Positions 1-12,800 of a DNA stretch of 64,000 bases are shown in pieces (position 1 is the first letter of the stretch; each line of letters begins with the position of its first letter). The translations under genes were made by a program, and so were the position numbers. The notes beneath the pieces are model-generated. The model saw only the letters and a program-made list of their open reading frames with translations, did not search any database and was not told where the DNA came from. The DNA comes from Catonia carolina (taxonomy: Eukaryota; Arthropoda; Insecta; Hemiptera; Achilidae). The stretch spans positions 60,319,001 to 60,383,000 of the forward strand of contig JAQMRL010000006.1 in NCBI GenBank assembly GCA_035578175.1, written 5' to 3'.

Positions 1-235
1 GGTGAAGGGCTGTACCTGGGAGGATAGGCTAAGGAATGCGGATATAATTGATGAAGAAATGAAAATTTACAAGAGGTACTGGTGTAGTCATTTGGAATGG
101 ATGAGAGAGGATCTAGCTCGCCCCATTTAGCTTACGAGTACAAACTCACTGGTAAGAGAAGTGTTCAATCCCCAAGAAGGAAATAGTTTTTGGAACAGAC
201 CAAGCAGCCTAATCCATGAAGTGAAGAAGAAGAAA
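1..235 (+). pseudogene. LINE reverse-transcriptase ORF, 3' end remnant
   Basis: In frame 2 the DNA reads VKGCTWEDRLRNADIIDEEM and continues to HLEWMREDLARPI before a stop. This is the style of the C-terminal tail of endonuclease/reverse-transcriptase LINEs. It ends in a GAAGAAGAAGAAAA tail, which is a plausible 3' end. Only the terminal portion is present, and the clade cannot be settled. Confidence 0.45.
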
Positions 236-240
236 ATTCC

Positions 241-672
241 ATAATTTTTACTTCTGTACTGCATAATCTTTTATTCATGGTACAAATTAACTAATATTTT
301 TTTAAGTTCATAAAATTATTTTGAATATAAAATGATTATTACAATAAAGGTTGGGTACAATTATTATGAGTAGTCATATTTTTCTAAGGGTAGTTCAGAA
401 CATGGTACAATTTATCAGAATCGCAGCCAATTTTCTGTGATGAAGTCAAGACTCTAAGAAGAGGAAAGGAAGATGACGAAGGTTGGTTTCGATTTAATAA
501 GAAGGTTAAAGTTAATTTTATTAATTTAACTAAAATATAATAATTTAAATTAAGCAAAATTACTCTAATAAATAATTACATAACATAGATAAGCAAATTA
601 ATTCTTAAATAACAATAAAAGCAGATAAGCATCAATTTTTTTTAAAGCAGCGCACAAATATTGACAACTTAC
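241..672. other. intron sequence, nothing recognised
   Basis: AT-rich sequence downstream of sprint exon 15, with runs of AAT/TAA. I see no coding segment or repeat shared with the rest of the window. Confidence 0.6.
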
Positions 673-817
673 AGAGCAAAGGGTCAAGTCGATCTTTAAA
701 GCTTTTTGATCTTGTCATAGTCGACGTTGTTCGTTCTTCAACCTTTTGAGCCTCTTCTCTTTTCCCATGGAGCAAATGTTCCCATCGAGAACTATCCCAC
801 GGCTCCGAAAATATTGT
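673..817 (-). CDS. spri: sprint exon 15, last exon in window
   Basis: 145 nt from a GTTTTAG acceptor to a GTAAGT donor, phase 0 in and phase 1 out. It encodes TIFSEPWDSSRWEHLLHGK and later TRSKSFKDRLDPLL. The EPWDSSRWE and RSKSFKDRLDPLL blocks are what is expected at the entry to the RIN-homology/VPS9 part of Sprint. The coding sequence continues past the left edge of the window. Confidence 0.93.
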
Positions 818-3800
818 CTAAAACAAAAACCAGTAAATAAGAATTTAAATGATTAGATTAAATACATAAATAATTTTGCACAAAGCAATAAATATCTCTA
901 GTTGATCATTTTTTTTGGCAGAAAGTTAACAATGTGACGTGTAGGAAAAAACTTTAAGAAGAGAAGCGTAGAAATGATGATGGTGGTCAACCTTCATTAG
1001 AAGACAACACATGCAAATTCAAATAGTTTATTAACTACTAGCTTTTCATTTAGTCAAGGGATTATTTCTCCCTAAACCCCACCATGCTACACTGAAGATC
1101 ACATGTCACATCAATCTGTAATAATCACCTCAGAAACAAACTTACACCTTTCCAAACCCCCTTAAGGATTAAAAATTTAAAAAAATATGAGTTTTAAGGT
1201 TGTCAGTCAACATCTTTGAACCCCAGCAAGCATAAAGTATTTTGTAATATAGTCCTAATTCAGTCAGAGACTAATAATAATTCGACTAGTTCTAGTTAAT
1301 AGTTACTAATTCAGTCCTCTGCCGAATATCCCAGTTCTTACTCGGTCTTTAAATTCAATATTTTAGCAGTCTTTCCATCGATCTTTGTTTAATATCGTTT
1401 GTAAAGAACCACGTTTGTGCAGCATATGAGAGAACATGAAGTACACACTGATTAAAAACTGTTCTTCATAGTCTTAAGGAAATTTTCTGATTCTTCAGGA
1501 TTTTACTTTGCCTTCTGAAAGCACACTGCACTGATCTTACACGCGACAGCATTTCAGCTTGTTTTCCCACATTTATTGGCTTGCTAGAGTACTTGCATTG
1601 ATACTATACTTACTAGCAAAAAGCATTAAAAATTCTTCTTTTTATTCTCACAATCAAGGATGAGGCTTCCGTCTGTTCCGACTCACAACAGTGACAAACT
1701 ACTGAATTATTGCCATCTTTTTCGTGGCCTCCCAACATCTCTCCTCCCCACCGGTCTGTATTGCAAAACACTGAGGGGAATCCTTTCCTCAGGCATTCTC
1801 TCTACGTGCTCCCTCCATCGATTACGATATTTTGCAATCTTCCCATTCAGGTTGTAAACATCACCACAAACACAAGACTTTGATACTCCTTTTCAAACCC
1901 CTCTTAGGGTTTAAATTTCTAATTTATGAAATACGAGCTCACTCTAAGGGATAAAAATTTCTATAAAAATTTAAAACAAAAATAATTAAATATTTAAATA
2001 AAATCAATAACAATATACAGTACCTGTGTGTCATCATTATCGCTGACTTGGGAATTAACAGAGGAACCGTTATGACATGATCTATTATTATTGTTATTAT
2101 TTAAATTATTATTAGATACATTGTCATAAGCTGAAACCCTAGAATGCCCTGAATAATCTGAATGATTGCCAGGTTCACCAGGACTACCAACTACTCCTCT
2201 TAATGAGATCTCTGGAGATAATCGCAGTTCTGGAAACCTGAAAAAAGAAAACAAAATATGAAAATATCGTGTTAATTCATCTACACAACATAAAATTTCT
2301 TGAACTTCGGATTGGAACAGAATTATTCCGCAGACAAGCAAAACGTTTTTATAGTTAATTATTTCATTGGCTAGTACCAATCTTCCATTCCAACTGATAA
2401 TAGAAAAGTCTTCTCAATCTTATATTCGAATCTATACCCATATACCTCATTCCCTTTTTTTTAATTTTTATCTGTTAGGAAGCACGACTGGCTTCTATGC
2501 TGAATACTCTCCTCTCTTAAGTCTCGGATTTTTTTTTCAATTCTCAATTCCACCTCTCACCCTACAACATCTGCATTAGCAATAATGTGCCAAATATCTG
2601 GATATAAAAAAATTTTCTTGATGACCTACTACTTCCTCGTGATTTCACAACATAATGCCCTATTGTGCAAACGATTCTTAGGTTTAAAGTGCATCTCACT
2701 GTTAACTAATAAAATACCATACGAAAACTACTTGACCAAACATACAAATCTTTATTTCTTCTTACCATAAAGTATTAGACACACAACCTGTTATACTATT
2801 CAGCTCCCAAAATTATACGTCCTCATCTATTCCTTGGTCTACCCAAATTCTATCTCCTTCTTACTTACCTTAATTTATTTTGGCAATTATTTGGTTCACA
2901 ATCATCCTTTCAATGTGCATTAATCAGTGCCTATTGCACTTGTCAATTCTTTCCACCAGTGAAAAAATATTCAGATACCTGCATTCCACTATCCATTCTC
3001 AAATAACCTACTACAGACCTCAAAACCCTCATCTCTACACTGTAAAGTCCAGCCTTTCTTAGTTTGCTCCTACTGTCAACAAATAATGACGTCACTGAGC
3101 ATGCACATTATATAAAAATGTGTACACACTGATTAAAAAGTAACAACAAAATACTTTCAAAAGTATTTAAATACAAAATACTTTTAAAGTATTTTTATAA
3201 ATGAAATTTTTAGGCCTACATCATATCATGACTGATATTTCAAGTGCTTATAATTTAAAACATAATTAACTTAATAGGAATACAACATCCATAAAGTCGT
3301 GGACTCTAGTGTGCACCCTGTAGTAGCTGGCTTTGGTTTGTTGACAACAGGAGCAAACTAAGAACAGCTGAACTGTACTATTTCTGTCTTTTAACAGCTG
3401 ACATTGACATTACCTCACTTCCAAACAGGTAACGAGGTACAAAAATCATTTCATAAAATTTCAGGAGTGTATCTTGCCTCACTTGTTCTTAAACATTCTC
3501 CTAAAAGCTCATTTATTCTATTGAAATGCTTAATCTTATCACTAACTTCAATTAAAATTTATTTTATACTTAAATTGATTTTACAACTACAAATTACAAA
3601 AGTTTACATGATTTAATCATCATTTTTACCAACAGATATTAAAATTTATTTTTTTAATAAATATGATGGTAATCAGCTTAAGGGAAATCTGTATTTTACA
3701 GTTTAACATCCCACTCGAGTGATTTATAACATTAATTTTTTTGAAATTGTCGTTGATGTTTAGGTCATCAGCCAAGGCTAGTTTGAACCTCTGGAGGCTT

Positions 3801-6800
3801 AACTAAAAAGAAAAGAGGAGTGAGGTGGTTTACCATTGCCTTCCTCCTGAGTGGAAAAATATGCTTATCAGTATCCCATGCCCTCTGAAAAGCATCTACT
3901 TTCCACCCTGCAAATGACTCCCTCACTTATTTACCTCACCCAGGCTCTGGCTGTATAATTAAATTCATTACTCTCAAAGTAGATAACTCTGACTAGGGCC
4001 TTTTGCAACTCTACCTCTTCTGTTCTTAAATGCTTCAGTCATATAATTGGCTGACCATGCGATAAGAAACAGAACTACATTTTGTAGCCCTGGAACTAGC
4101 AGATCAAGTGCAAATAATTTAACACTCCACCTGCACGTAATAGGCAATTTTTTTTAATTAACAAAACAAGTAATACCTTTGAGCAATTATTTCAAGTACA
4201 GTAACAGTTCGGTAACCAGGACCATTCGAATCTGAATCCTCAGCTTGTTGTTCAAGAGATGGAAACCTTTGAGCGAGTGAAAATCCTTCTTCTAAATCCT
4301 CATCTTCACCGCCAGAAATTCCTTCTTCATCGTTCCCTGAAAAATTATAAAAAAATTTAATATTTATTTGATTTTATTTGAAACAGATACATCAAATTTT
4401 TAACACAATACTACAAAACAACCATAAGAATATGTTTTTAAGCGTTAATAATTCCTTACATGATATATAAGATATAAACATAACGATCCGTCAAATAATT
4501 CACACCTTTTCTCAAACCAGACAGAAATAATTACCAATTCAATAAATTTATTTAAAACAATAGCATTTCAATTCATTAATAAAAATTAAATAATTAAATT
4601 TGAATCTCATTGAAGATGATAATAATAAAAAGATAAATCATACAAAGTAAATTTAAAAAATTGTAATTAAATGATTACAGAAGAATTTTTATGGTCTCTA
4701 CATAAATTATTGTTATCTATAATTAAAATCAATATTAAATTTAAATTTTGTGTAGTGTAAACTACACAATTTCAGTTGGTTAAAATATTTAGTTTAACAC
4801 TTTTACTGCGGGAGTTAAATTCCATACTTATGTACCGTGCTGGTCATTCATGACCGTTTTCAAAATTTTGTTTTTGAATAAATTTCATTGTTACTTACCT
4901 CAAATTAAAGCCCTAATCTTTCCTTTACAACTGCATTTTTTGTTATTAACCAAAATATTATTTGTGCTTAAATATATGCTAACAAATAGAACCACTTTTA
5001 GATGAAAAAGCAATAATTGACCCGTACAAGAATTATTATAAAATAATTTAATTATACAGTTTTTTTTTAGTTAATTTTTTTTAAATCACATCAATAGCTC
5101 TGTTATTAGCGATTATGGTGGGTTTTAACTCGTCAAAATTTCCAGACCCTAGCCGGAAATTGAGCCCCCAGACCCCCAGTATGCTAGCATATAATTATTT
5201 TTTCACCCAACAAATACATGATTATAACACCTAAGGGCCATTTTTCATAAAGCAATGCCACCAGATCCTGGGAATTTTTAGCTATTTTCAAAAGATCATT
5301 GTAAATTAACTATAACATTTACCTTCTTAACATTGACATCTACTTAAAGTTCTAAGTTTTCTTTTTCATTAAATTCAGATGCAACAATAAAAAGCAATCA
5401 GAAAATAAGATAATTAATTACTTGTAAATAACAAGACTTTTGAGTAAAAAATGTTTGTAAAATATTAGAATAAAAATAACCTTAAGTAATTAGAATAAAC
5501 ACTATTTAAAATACTAATAATTACATATTATAAACAATACATTTTGAAACCAAAACAATAAAACCAAATTTCAAAAAGAATACAATAAAAATGATGCACA
5601 ACGCAAAACTTAGTAAACAATAACGCCATTACACAACTTGTTGATTTTATGGTCATAGGAACTATGAAGACAAATATTTGTTTAAGACATTTATGTGTTT
5701 GCTAACCATTTAACAAAGTAAATCTACTTCAAACCTAAAGAAAACATGTTTTTCGAGTTTTGCATATTTCGTCAGATATCTCAGAAACGACTGAAGTTAC
5801 CGAAATCGGACACATTTTATTAAATTTTTCAGCATGTTTTGCATAAAACCTATTCAATTAAAAAACATAATTAACACCCTATAAATTTCTGTATGAGTTC
5901 ATTTCCCCGGGGGAGCTGAATTTGAGGTGAATTCTTTCCCTAACTGCAACTCGATAAGGAAATGATTCCTGACCAATGTTTATATGAACTGTTTTTCTTA
6001 TTTTATGCAGTAAAATCAGTTCCTGAAGTGTTATCTGTTCCTCCTGAAACAACCTCCAAATAAATATATGATATAAAGTGTATGTGATACACGACACCCT
6101 TGTCTAACACCTTTGTTCATACAAACAGAATCATTTAATTCTACATCCAATTCCAGAACAATGTAATGTTGTGGTACGTTCTCACGTCATATGAAATAAT
6201 ATAATATATCTGGTGAACGTACAATAATTACCTATAAATTCCCAGCTTGAATCAACAGCCCATGATGTATCGTTAAAAGATTTCCCAGTCGGTCTAACAA
6301 CAACTCTTGGGGGTTGAACAGGTTTCGCCTTTACTTTTGGCGGATCAGATCTCCTAGAGTGTCTCAAGACGGCAAGATTATCAACAGATGAAGATAATCC
6401 ACTTCCATTTGTACACAGCTCTTCCTGTAAATCGCAAGACAAACACTTATTAATAAAGAGCAACAGCAAAAAAATTGTCATCTTACAAAATGCTAACAAA
6501 GTTAAATTGATGAAGTAAACATTACCAACAATTTAAATATACATCAAAAGGTATTTACAGACAAGTTCACTAGTATTACTCTGGTAATATTTATCAAGAA
6601 TGAAAACCAGTTTTGTTCTTTAATGAAAGAGCCACCATAGGTCCCAGTAGGATTATTCAATCGGGAGAGGGAACTCGTTATAATGGCTACTCTTTTGTCA
6701 ACTTACATCCAAGAAGTTATTTCAGTTATTCATTTTTTTTTCAGTAAAAAATACTGAAACAACCTATAATTTACAAAATGTTAAGTGAAATGTATGGTTT

Positions 6801-9800
6801 AAATGTCATGATAACAGGACATCCATGTCGGTTGTCCGACATGTTTACTGATGGCTGATCAACTGTGTTTGATTCAAACTCAAGTTTGTTGAACCTTTGA
6901 CAATGGAAGACACAATCTTCACAATAAAAATTTTTTAGAAACTCTATATTATTACCTGAAGAATCGTTGCGTACCGTGAAAGTACTCGTAAAAATCAAAG
7001 AGAAAGAAAGTAGTAAGAAAGGTAAACCTACATATTTAAAACGCAAAGTCGCTTCCAATATATTTTAAATTGGAATTCTATTAACTCCTAAATACAGAGT
7101 TCTACCAAACGGATTTTTATAATTTTTACATGGTTTTAAAGAGTATTCTTTCCTGATTTGCCCAAAAGTTCTAAACTTAAAATTTTTGCTAACATGAGCT
7201 TTATTTTATGAAATTAAAACGAGTAAATTTCGTTTACAACATAATGTAATGCAGTTCTCCCGCATTTACTACCTCCATAGCCACATTCCATAAACTATCA
7301 GGATATGTGCACTTTTCCTCTCTTCACAGAACACACTTAGTCGGTAGACATTATGTTAACGTTCTTTTATTCACGATTTAAAATTTAGTTTAAAACCGTT
7401 CTTTTCAGGACGAAACTATCGTACTAATGTGCTTTAGTCATTACTCACCACTCTTCAAAGAACAGTTAGGTTTATTTAATGATAGGGGTTTGAAACCCAA
7501 GAACACTGCGAATAAATTCGCACAGGTCCACTATGCTAGTAATAAGTTTTTTTATAAATATAAAAAAATATTACATTAATATGGATTCTACTGCTATGAT
7601 GCTAATCTATACTAATATAATAAAGAAGAAAGTCTGTTCGTTCATTTGTTTGTTTGTTTGTTTGTATGACGTAATCTGAGAAACTACTGATTTTAAAAAA
7701 TCTTTCATTGTTGCATAGCTTAGAGCTTCCTGATCAAAATAGGCTATTTTGCAACTTTAAGTAACTTTAATTAAGTGAGTTAAGCAACTTAAACTGTGAC
7801 AATTTTGCATGTTTTAGTTTATCAGGTGCATAGCACTTTTATTTTTTCTAAGTCCTCTGGATGGTGTATTTTTTGGGCTAGAAGCGTGATTCAACTTTTA
7901 TATTTTATAGAAAAACGTGAAGAATAACATTCAATTCCAAAAACATTAAAAATTCAGAAATATTCAAAATTTTTATTTTTGTCTTGTATTTCATATATTT
8001 GTTTTCATTCGACAGGTATGAATTACAGGTATAAGGTAATGGTTGGGGTATGACAGGTAATGAGTCAATATTTCCAATTACTTCAAGTGCCGCACCCACA
8101 TATTACTGTCTCTTATCTCAGCCATATATCAACTGTCTTTTATTTTCCATTGGTATTCTTCTATGCATTCTATTCAATTCTGTTAAATTGCAGGGACAAA
8201 CATTTAAAACGGTGGGCCTCAATTTGAGACAAGAGTGCTTCCTTCACTCACGGACAACTTTATGTCTTTCTACAGATTTTCTAGAGCTGGAAGTCCAGAA
8301 AAACAATTTATTTTGCTGCCACAGGGCAACAAAACCATAAATATTGTATATAGAGAGGTTTTAAAATAATTTAATGAGGCCTACATTAGCTGCTGTGAAG
8401 CGAAGCGAGCGGGGATTGCAAATAACTTATATAATTAAAATTGAATGTTCACTAATTAAATTACATCAATTAATTAGTTTTTGAGCACACCAACGACCTA
8501 AGTATTGTTATTTTTTAACTTATGACTTAAAAATTTGAGTTTTATTGTAAATATTACTGAATGATAAAATTGTTGTTGTTTAGGTCATCAGCCGAAAAGC
8601 TGGTTTGAACTTGTAGAGGTTTTACTGAGTAAAACGAGGAGTGAGGTGGTTCACCATTGCCTTCCTCACTGAATGGAAAAGTATGCTTATCAACATGCCG
8701 GGCCCTCTGATAAGCACATATTTTCCACTCTGCAAATGACACCTTCACTTCATTCACCACAGGATCTGGCTGTATAATGAAATTCATAACTTTCAAAGGA
8801 GATAACTCTGACTAGTGTCTTTTACACCTCTACCTCTTCTGTTCTTAAATGATTCAGTCATTTAATTGGCTGACCATGTGATAAGAAACAGAACTATTTA
8901 TTTTAGCCCTGCAATGAACAGATTGAGAGTAAATAATTTGACTCTCCGCCTGTCTGTTATGAGCAGATGATAAAATTAAATGTATGAATTGTTTCAAGAT
9001 CTAATAATTCAAACATTTCCTTTTTATAAAATAACAAACGTACATACCTTAGAGTCTATCCTCTCAAGACCTCCGCCAGCAGCAATCCCTGGCCATTGGA
9101 CTAGAGTAGCGGGATCAGAATGCCTATGATTTTTAGTATTCTGCTGTTGGTTACTATTCGAAGGTAAAATCCGTGGCCTTCTACGTTGAACCTGTAGTAA
9201 AGCTGCCTGTCTTATAGCATCAGCTGGTTCAGCATAAAATGGGCTACCTTGTTTTCCTGGTGCCTGTAATATTAGATTAACATAGAAATACAATTACATT
9301 GATAAATATTTTTTAAACAATTACTTAACATATCAGATCTTGAAAGCACAACTGTTAGGTTATCAGTCACCAGAAAGGGTAAATTAGTTCATGAAGTACA
9401 ATACACTAAAACCGAGGAAAACATTGTGTGATAATTCAAAAATAAGAATATATTCCAGTAATTACAACTTTCACTAAAACCACTAACATTGGAAGTGAAT
9501 TTTAGTTACAAAAATTTGAGGTATAAATATACCTAGCAATTGTTTTTAATATCTTGTACTACAATAAGCAAAAATAGCAGACAAGACAGTATAAGTTATA
9601 AGGAAGACAAGAGCTGTCCAAAAAAAATACAACGATTAAAGGAAACAATCAAAAGTCAAAGACTTAAATTCTATGAACACCTGTACAGAATATACGACAA
9701 ACAGTTGACAAAACCAACTTTTAAAAAATTTAAGTGTCGGATAAATGAATTAAAGAGTTCATAAATAATAATTCTTCTTCCAATAATGACATATGGCCTA

Positions 9801-12800
9801 GAAAGCTGTGTCTTATTGAAAGGGGACATTAGCAAATTACAGGCATGTGAGATGAAATTTTTAAGATCAGCCTTGCAGAAGACCAGAAGAGACAAGGTCA
9901 GAAATGAATATATAAGAAGAGATATGCAGGTGACCTTAACAATGGAAGAAAGATTACGTACCGCAAGACTCAAATGGTTTGGACATGTACAAAGGATGCC
10001 AGAGGCACATATCCCCAGACAGTACTTGGACATGGAAGTATCTGGAAAGAGACCCGTTGGACGTCCCAGAAGAAGATGGACTGACCAAATAAGGGATGAC
10101 CTCCAAACAAAAGGAATGACACTACAGGATATCAGAATACAAAAGGTATATCAAGATAGAGATAGATGGAGGCATATCGTCCACTCAAATCCTACCCGGC
10201 CTGCTGGAAGGATACCCAGATAATGATGATGATAAAAGTATTTAAGAAAACATAATGAATTGATCCACATTCAGACAACTAATTGCTGGCTTCCATGAAG
10301 AGCAAAAGCATAACAACACACAGGCGAACAAAAAGAGCAAAGCCTACAGTAAATGAATTCTGAAAACGCAGGCTATACCTTTATTTCAATATCCTACCAC
10401 TAACTTCAGTCTTATCTTAGTATAAAGATCATTTATCTACCACGATCATCAGACATGGATCAGGTTTTTAAAATTCAAAAGCCAGCGATTAGGTATATAT
10501 GGTGGAAGCTAACCAGTTTACCTTGAAAGCACACCACTATTTAAGGAGCTTAAATTGCTTACAGTTCCTTCACTACATTTTTTACGTGATAATATAATAT
10601 GTTAAGTAAATTACTTCCATGCAAAATTTCAATGTCCACTATTATAACACAAGAAACAGAAACGATTGTTACGTGGCAAACCACAACACAAAATTGTTTG
10701 AACAAAAATCTACTTACACGGGAAGAAAATACATCAATAAATTTCCTCAATTTTAAAATGTTGCGATAATTTGCATTCCTTTACGAAAAAATCTGAAAAA
10801 TTACTTGATCGGTGAAACCTTTTATTGAGTACAAGAATTTCTTCCTAAACAGTAGTTAGTAGATCAATATGTAATCGAAATGTGTATTTCTGGTGTTGTA
10901 ACTTCTTGACAAGTCATTGACAAGCGGTCTTGGGTTCGAATCCCATTCAGGCATGGCATATTTTCATACGTTACAAAAATCATTTCATCCTTCACCATCT
11001 GCATTAGCAGTAATTGCAGAAGTCGGACGTTAAACAAACAAACAAAATACTCCCTCAGGAGTCTTCTGGACGCAATTAAAAACCAAAATTAATTTAGCAG
11101 GACTAAAACTAACAAGTACTAAAAAAATCAGTACCAATACATACCGAATTTTGTTGCTGATCAGAAGGTGTAGTAGGTTCAGGTACTACAGGACTTAAAG
11201 GACTCGTAACATTACTTGTATTGTTGTTATTATTGTTATTCATAGTAATGCATAAACCGTGACGATTTCTAGGTGCTGGTGTAGGTCCTGGCGGAGTGGT
11301 AACACGTTCTAATATATCTGGAACTGGTGCAGACGGTGTGGGTCGTTTTTGTTGACTACCAGAACTGACATCATCTGGTGATGAAAACGGTGAAGATCTG
11401 ACAGGTTTAAAGGTCGATAATGACTCGGGACCCCATATGTCTTCATAGTCGCTGACCTAGAAAATTCGAGAAAGATCAAAACATTTGAATGGGCTTCTAA
11501 AATTATATAGAATTAATAATATAACTATAATGTTTTTCACCATTGACGAGCTCTGCAGTTCCACGCGTTTAAACCAATCGGAACGTTTTCCAGCATTGTC
11601 AGATTATGGGCGCATGCGTATAAGAGCCACAGTAGTTCACTCGTATCTTGCATCTGGACATGTCGATTATAGAACGCGTTAACATGCAATACTTTATAAT
11701 ATAATCAGCTGGTTGTATGTTCATAGGTTATAATTATTATTGAAAGACCAAAACAAATGGCTGACAAAATATACCGTAGAGCTATGAGAGCAAATATTGG
11801 CAACATTGCTGGCAAGTCATTGGCTCGCTATGAAATGAGTAGGGGGCAATGCGTATGCTCAGAGCTCATCAATCATGAAAAATAGTATAAGAACCTGTAA
11901 CTGTATTTTTACCTTTATTTTTAAATCCTGATGTGAACACATTGCTATCTGTTCAATTTAGAACATTAAGTAACCCCATTAGCCCAATGAGATGAGTGTG
12001 ATGTGTATGATGCATAAATGAGATGTCGTCTTGTACAGACTCAGGCTGACCATTCCTGAGAAAGGTTAATTGAACCAAAACCATCAAAGCTCAATGGTAA
12101 ACACAGTCTAATAGCCAAATTTCTATAAAAGTAACTACGTTTACAAGGATTTGAACCATGGAACCTTCATTTCTGTTCAACAGCTGACTTGCAGCGATGA
12201 CTTTACCAATAGACCAAACCTAAATAAATAATATGCGAGTTCTGTAACCCTACAATCTACGATAGATACACCACACGCCTTTCAGGCCATTTTATTAAAA
12301 AATTATAATTTTTTGACACATCTTACATTGTAGTAACATCATAAATATTTTATAGCTCTTCTGTTTATGTCTGTACTGGCACTGTACACAAATATTAAAC
12401 AAACTTTGCAATGCTTTCTAGCGTCCCACCACAACTCAGTTTTAAATTGACATATCGTATACAGTAGAGAAGCGTAAGTTAATTTTTAGAAAGTATGGTA
12501 TTATGACAGTTATTTGGCGATACATATTTACGAATATACTTTCGGCAAAAAAGAATTTAAATAAGTATGAAGTAATTTCAGATTTTCATGACTACAATAA
12601 TCGTAGCAGGGATGATTTAGTTGTGCCTTTTAGTAGGCTGACCACGAGCCAAAAATAACTCCAAAATAATATCTATACATTTTTTTAATAGGCTTCCCGA
12701 GTCCCTTAAAAACTTAAATTATAAAGAATTTCAGAAAAAATTGAGAATATTATTAACAGAAAAGCCTATTTTTCAATCGACGAATATTTTAATGATCACA

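Noticed and set aside
1994..2380. Open frame extending past both ends of sprint exon 14
   Set aside because: Only 2024-2237 has correct splice signals and phases; the extensions are intronic.
4800..4870. TTAACACTTTTACTGCGGG as a possible piggyBac-like end
   Set aside because: No matching inverted end or second TTAA boundary could be found.
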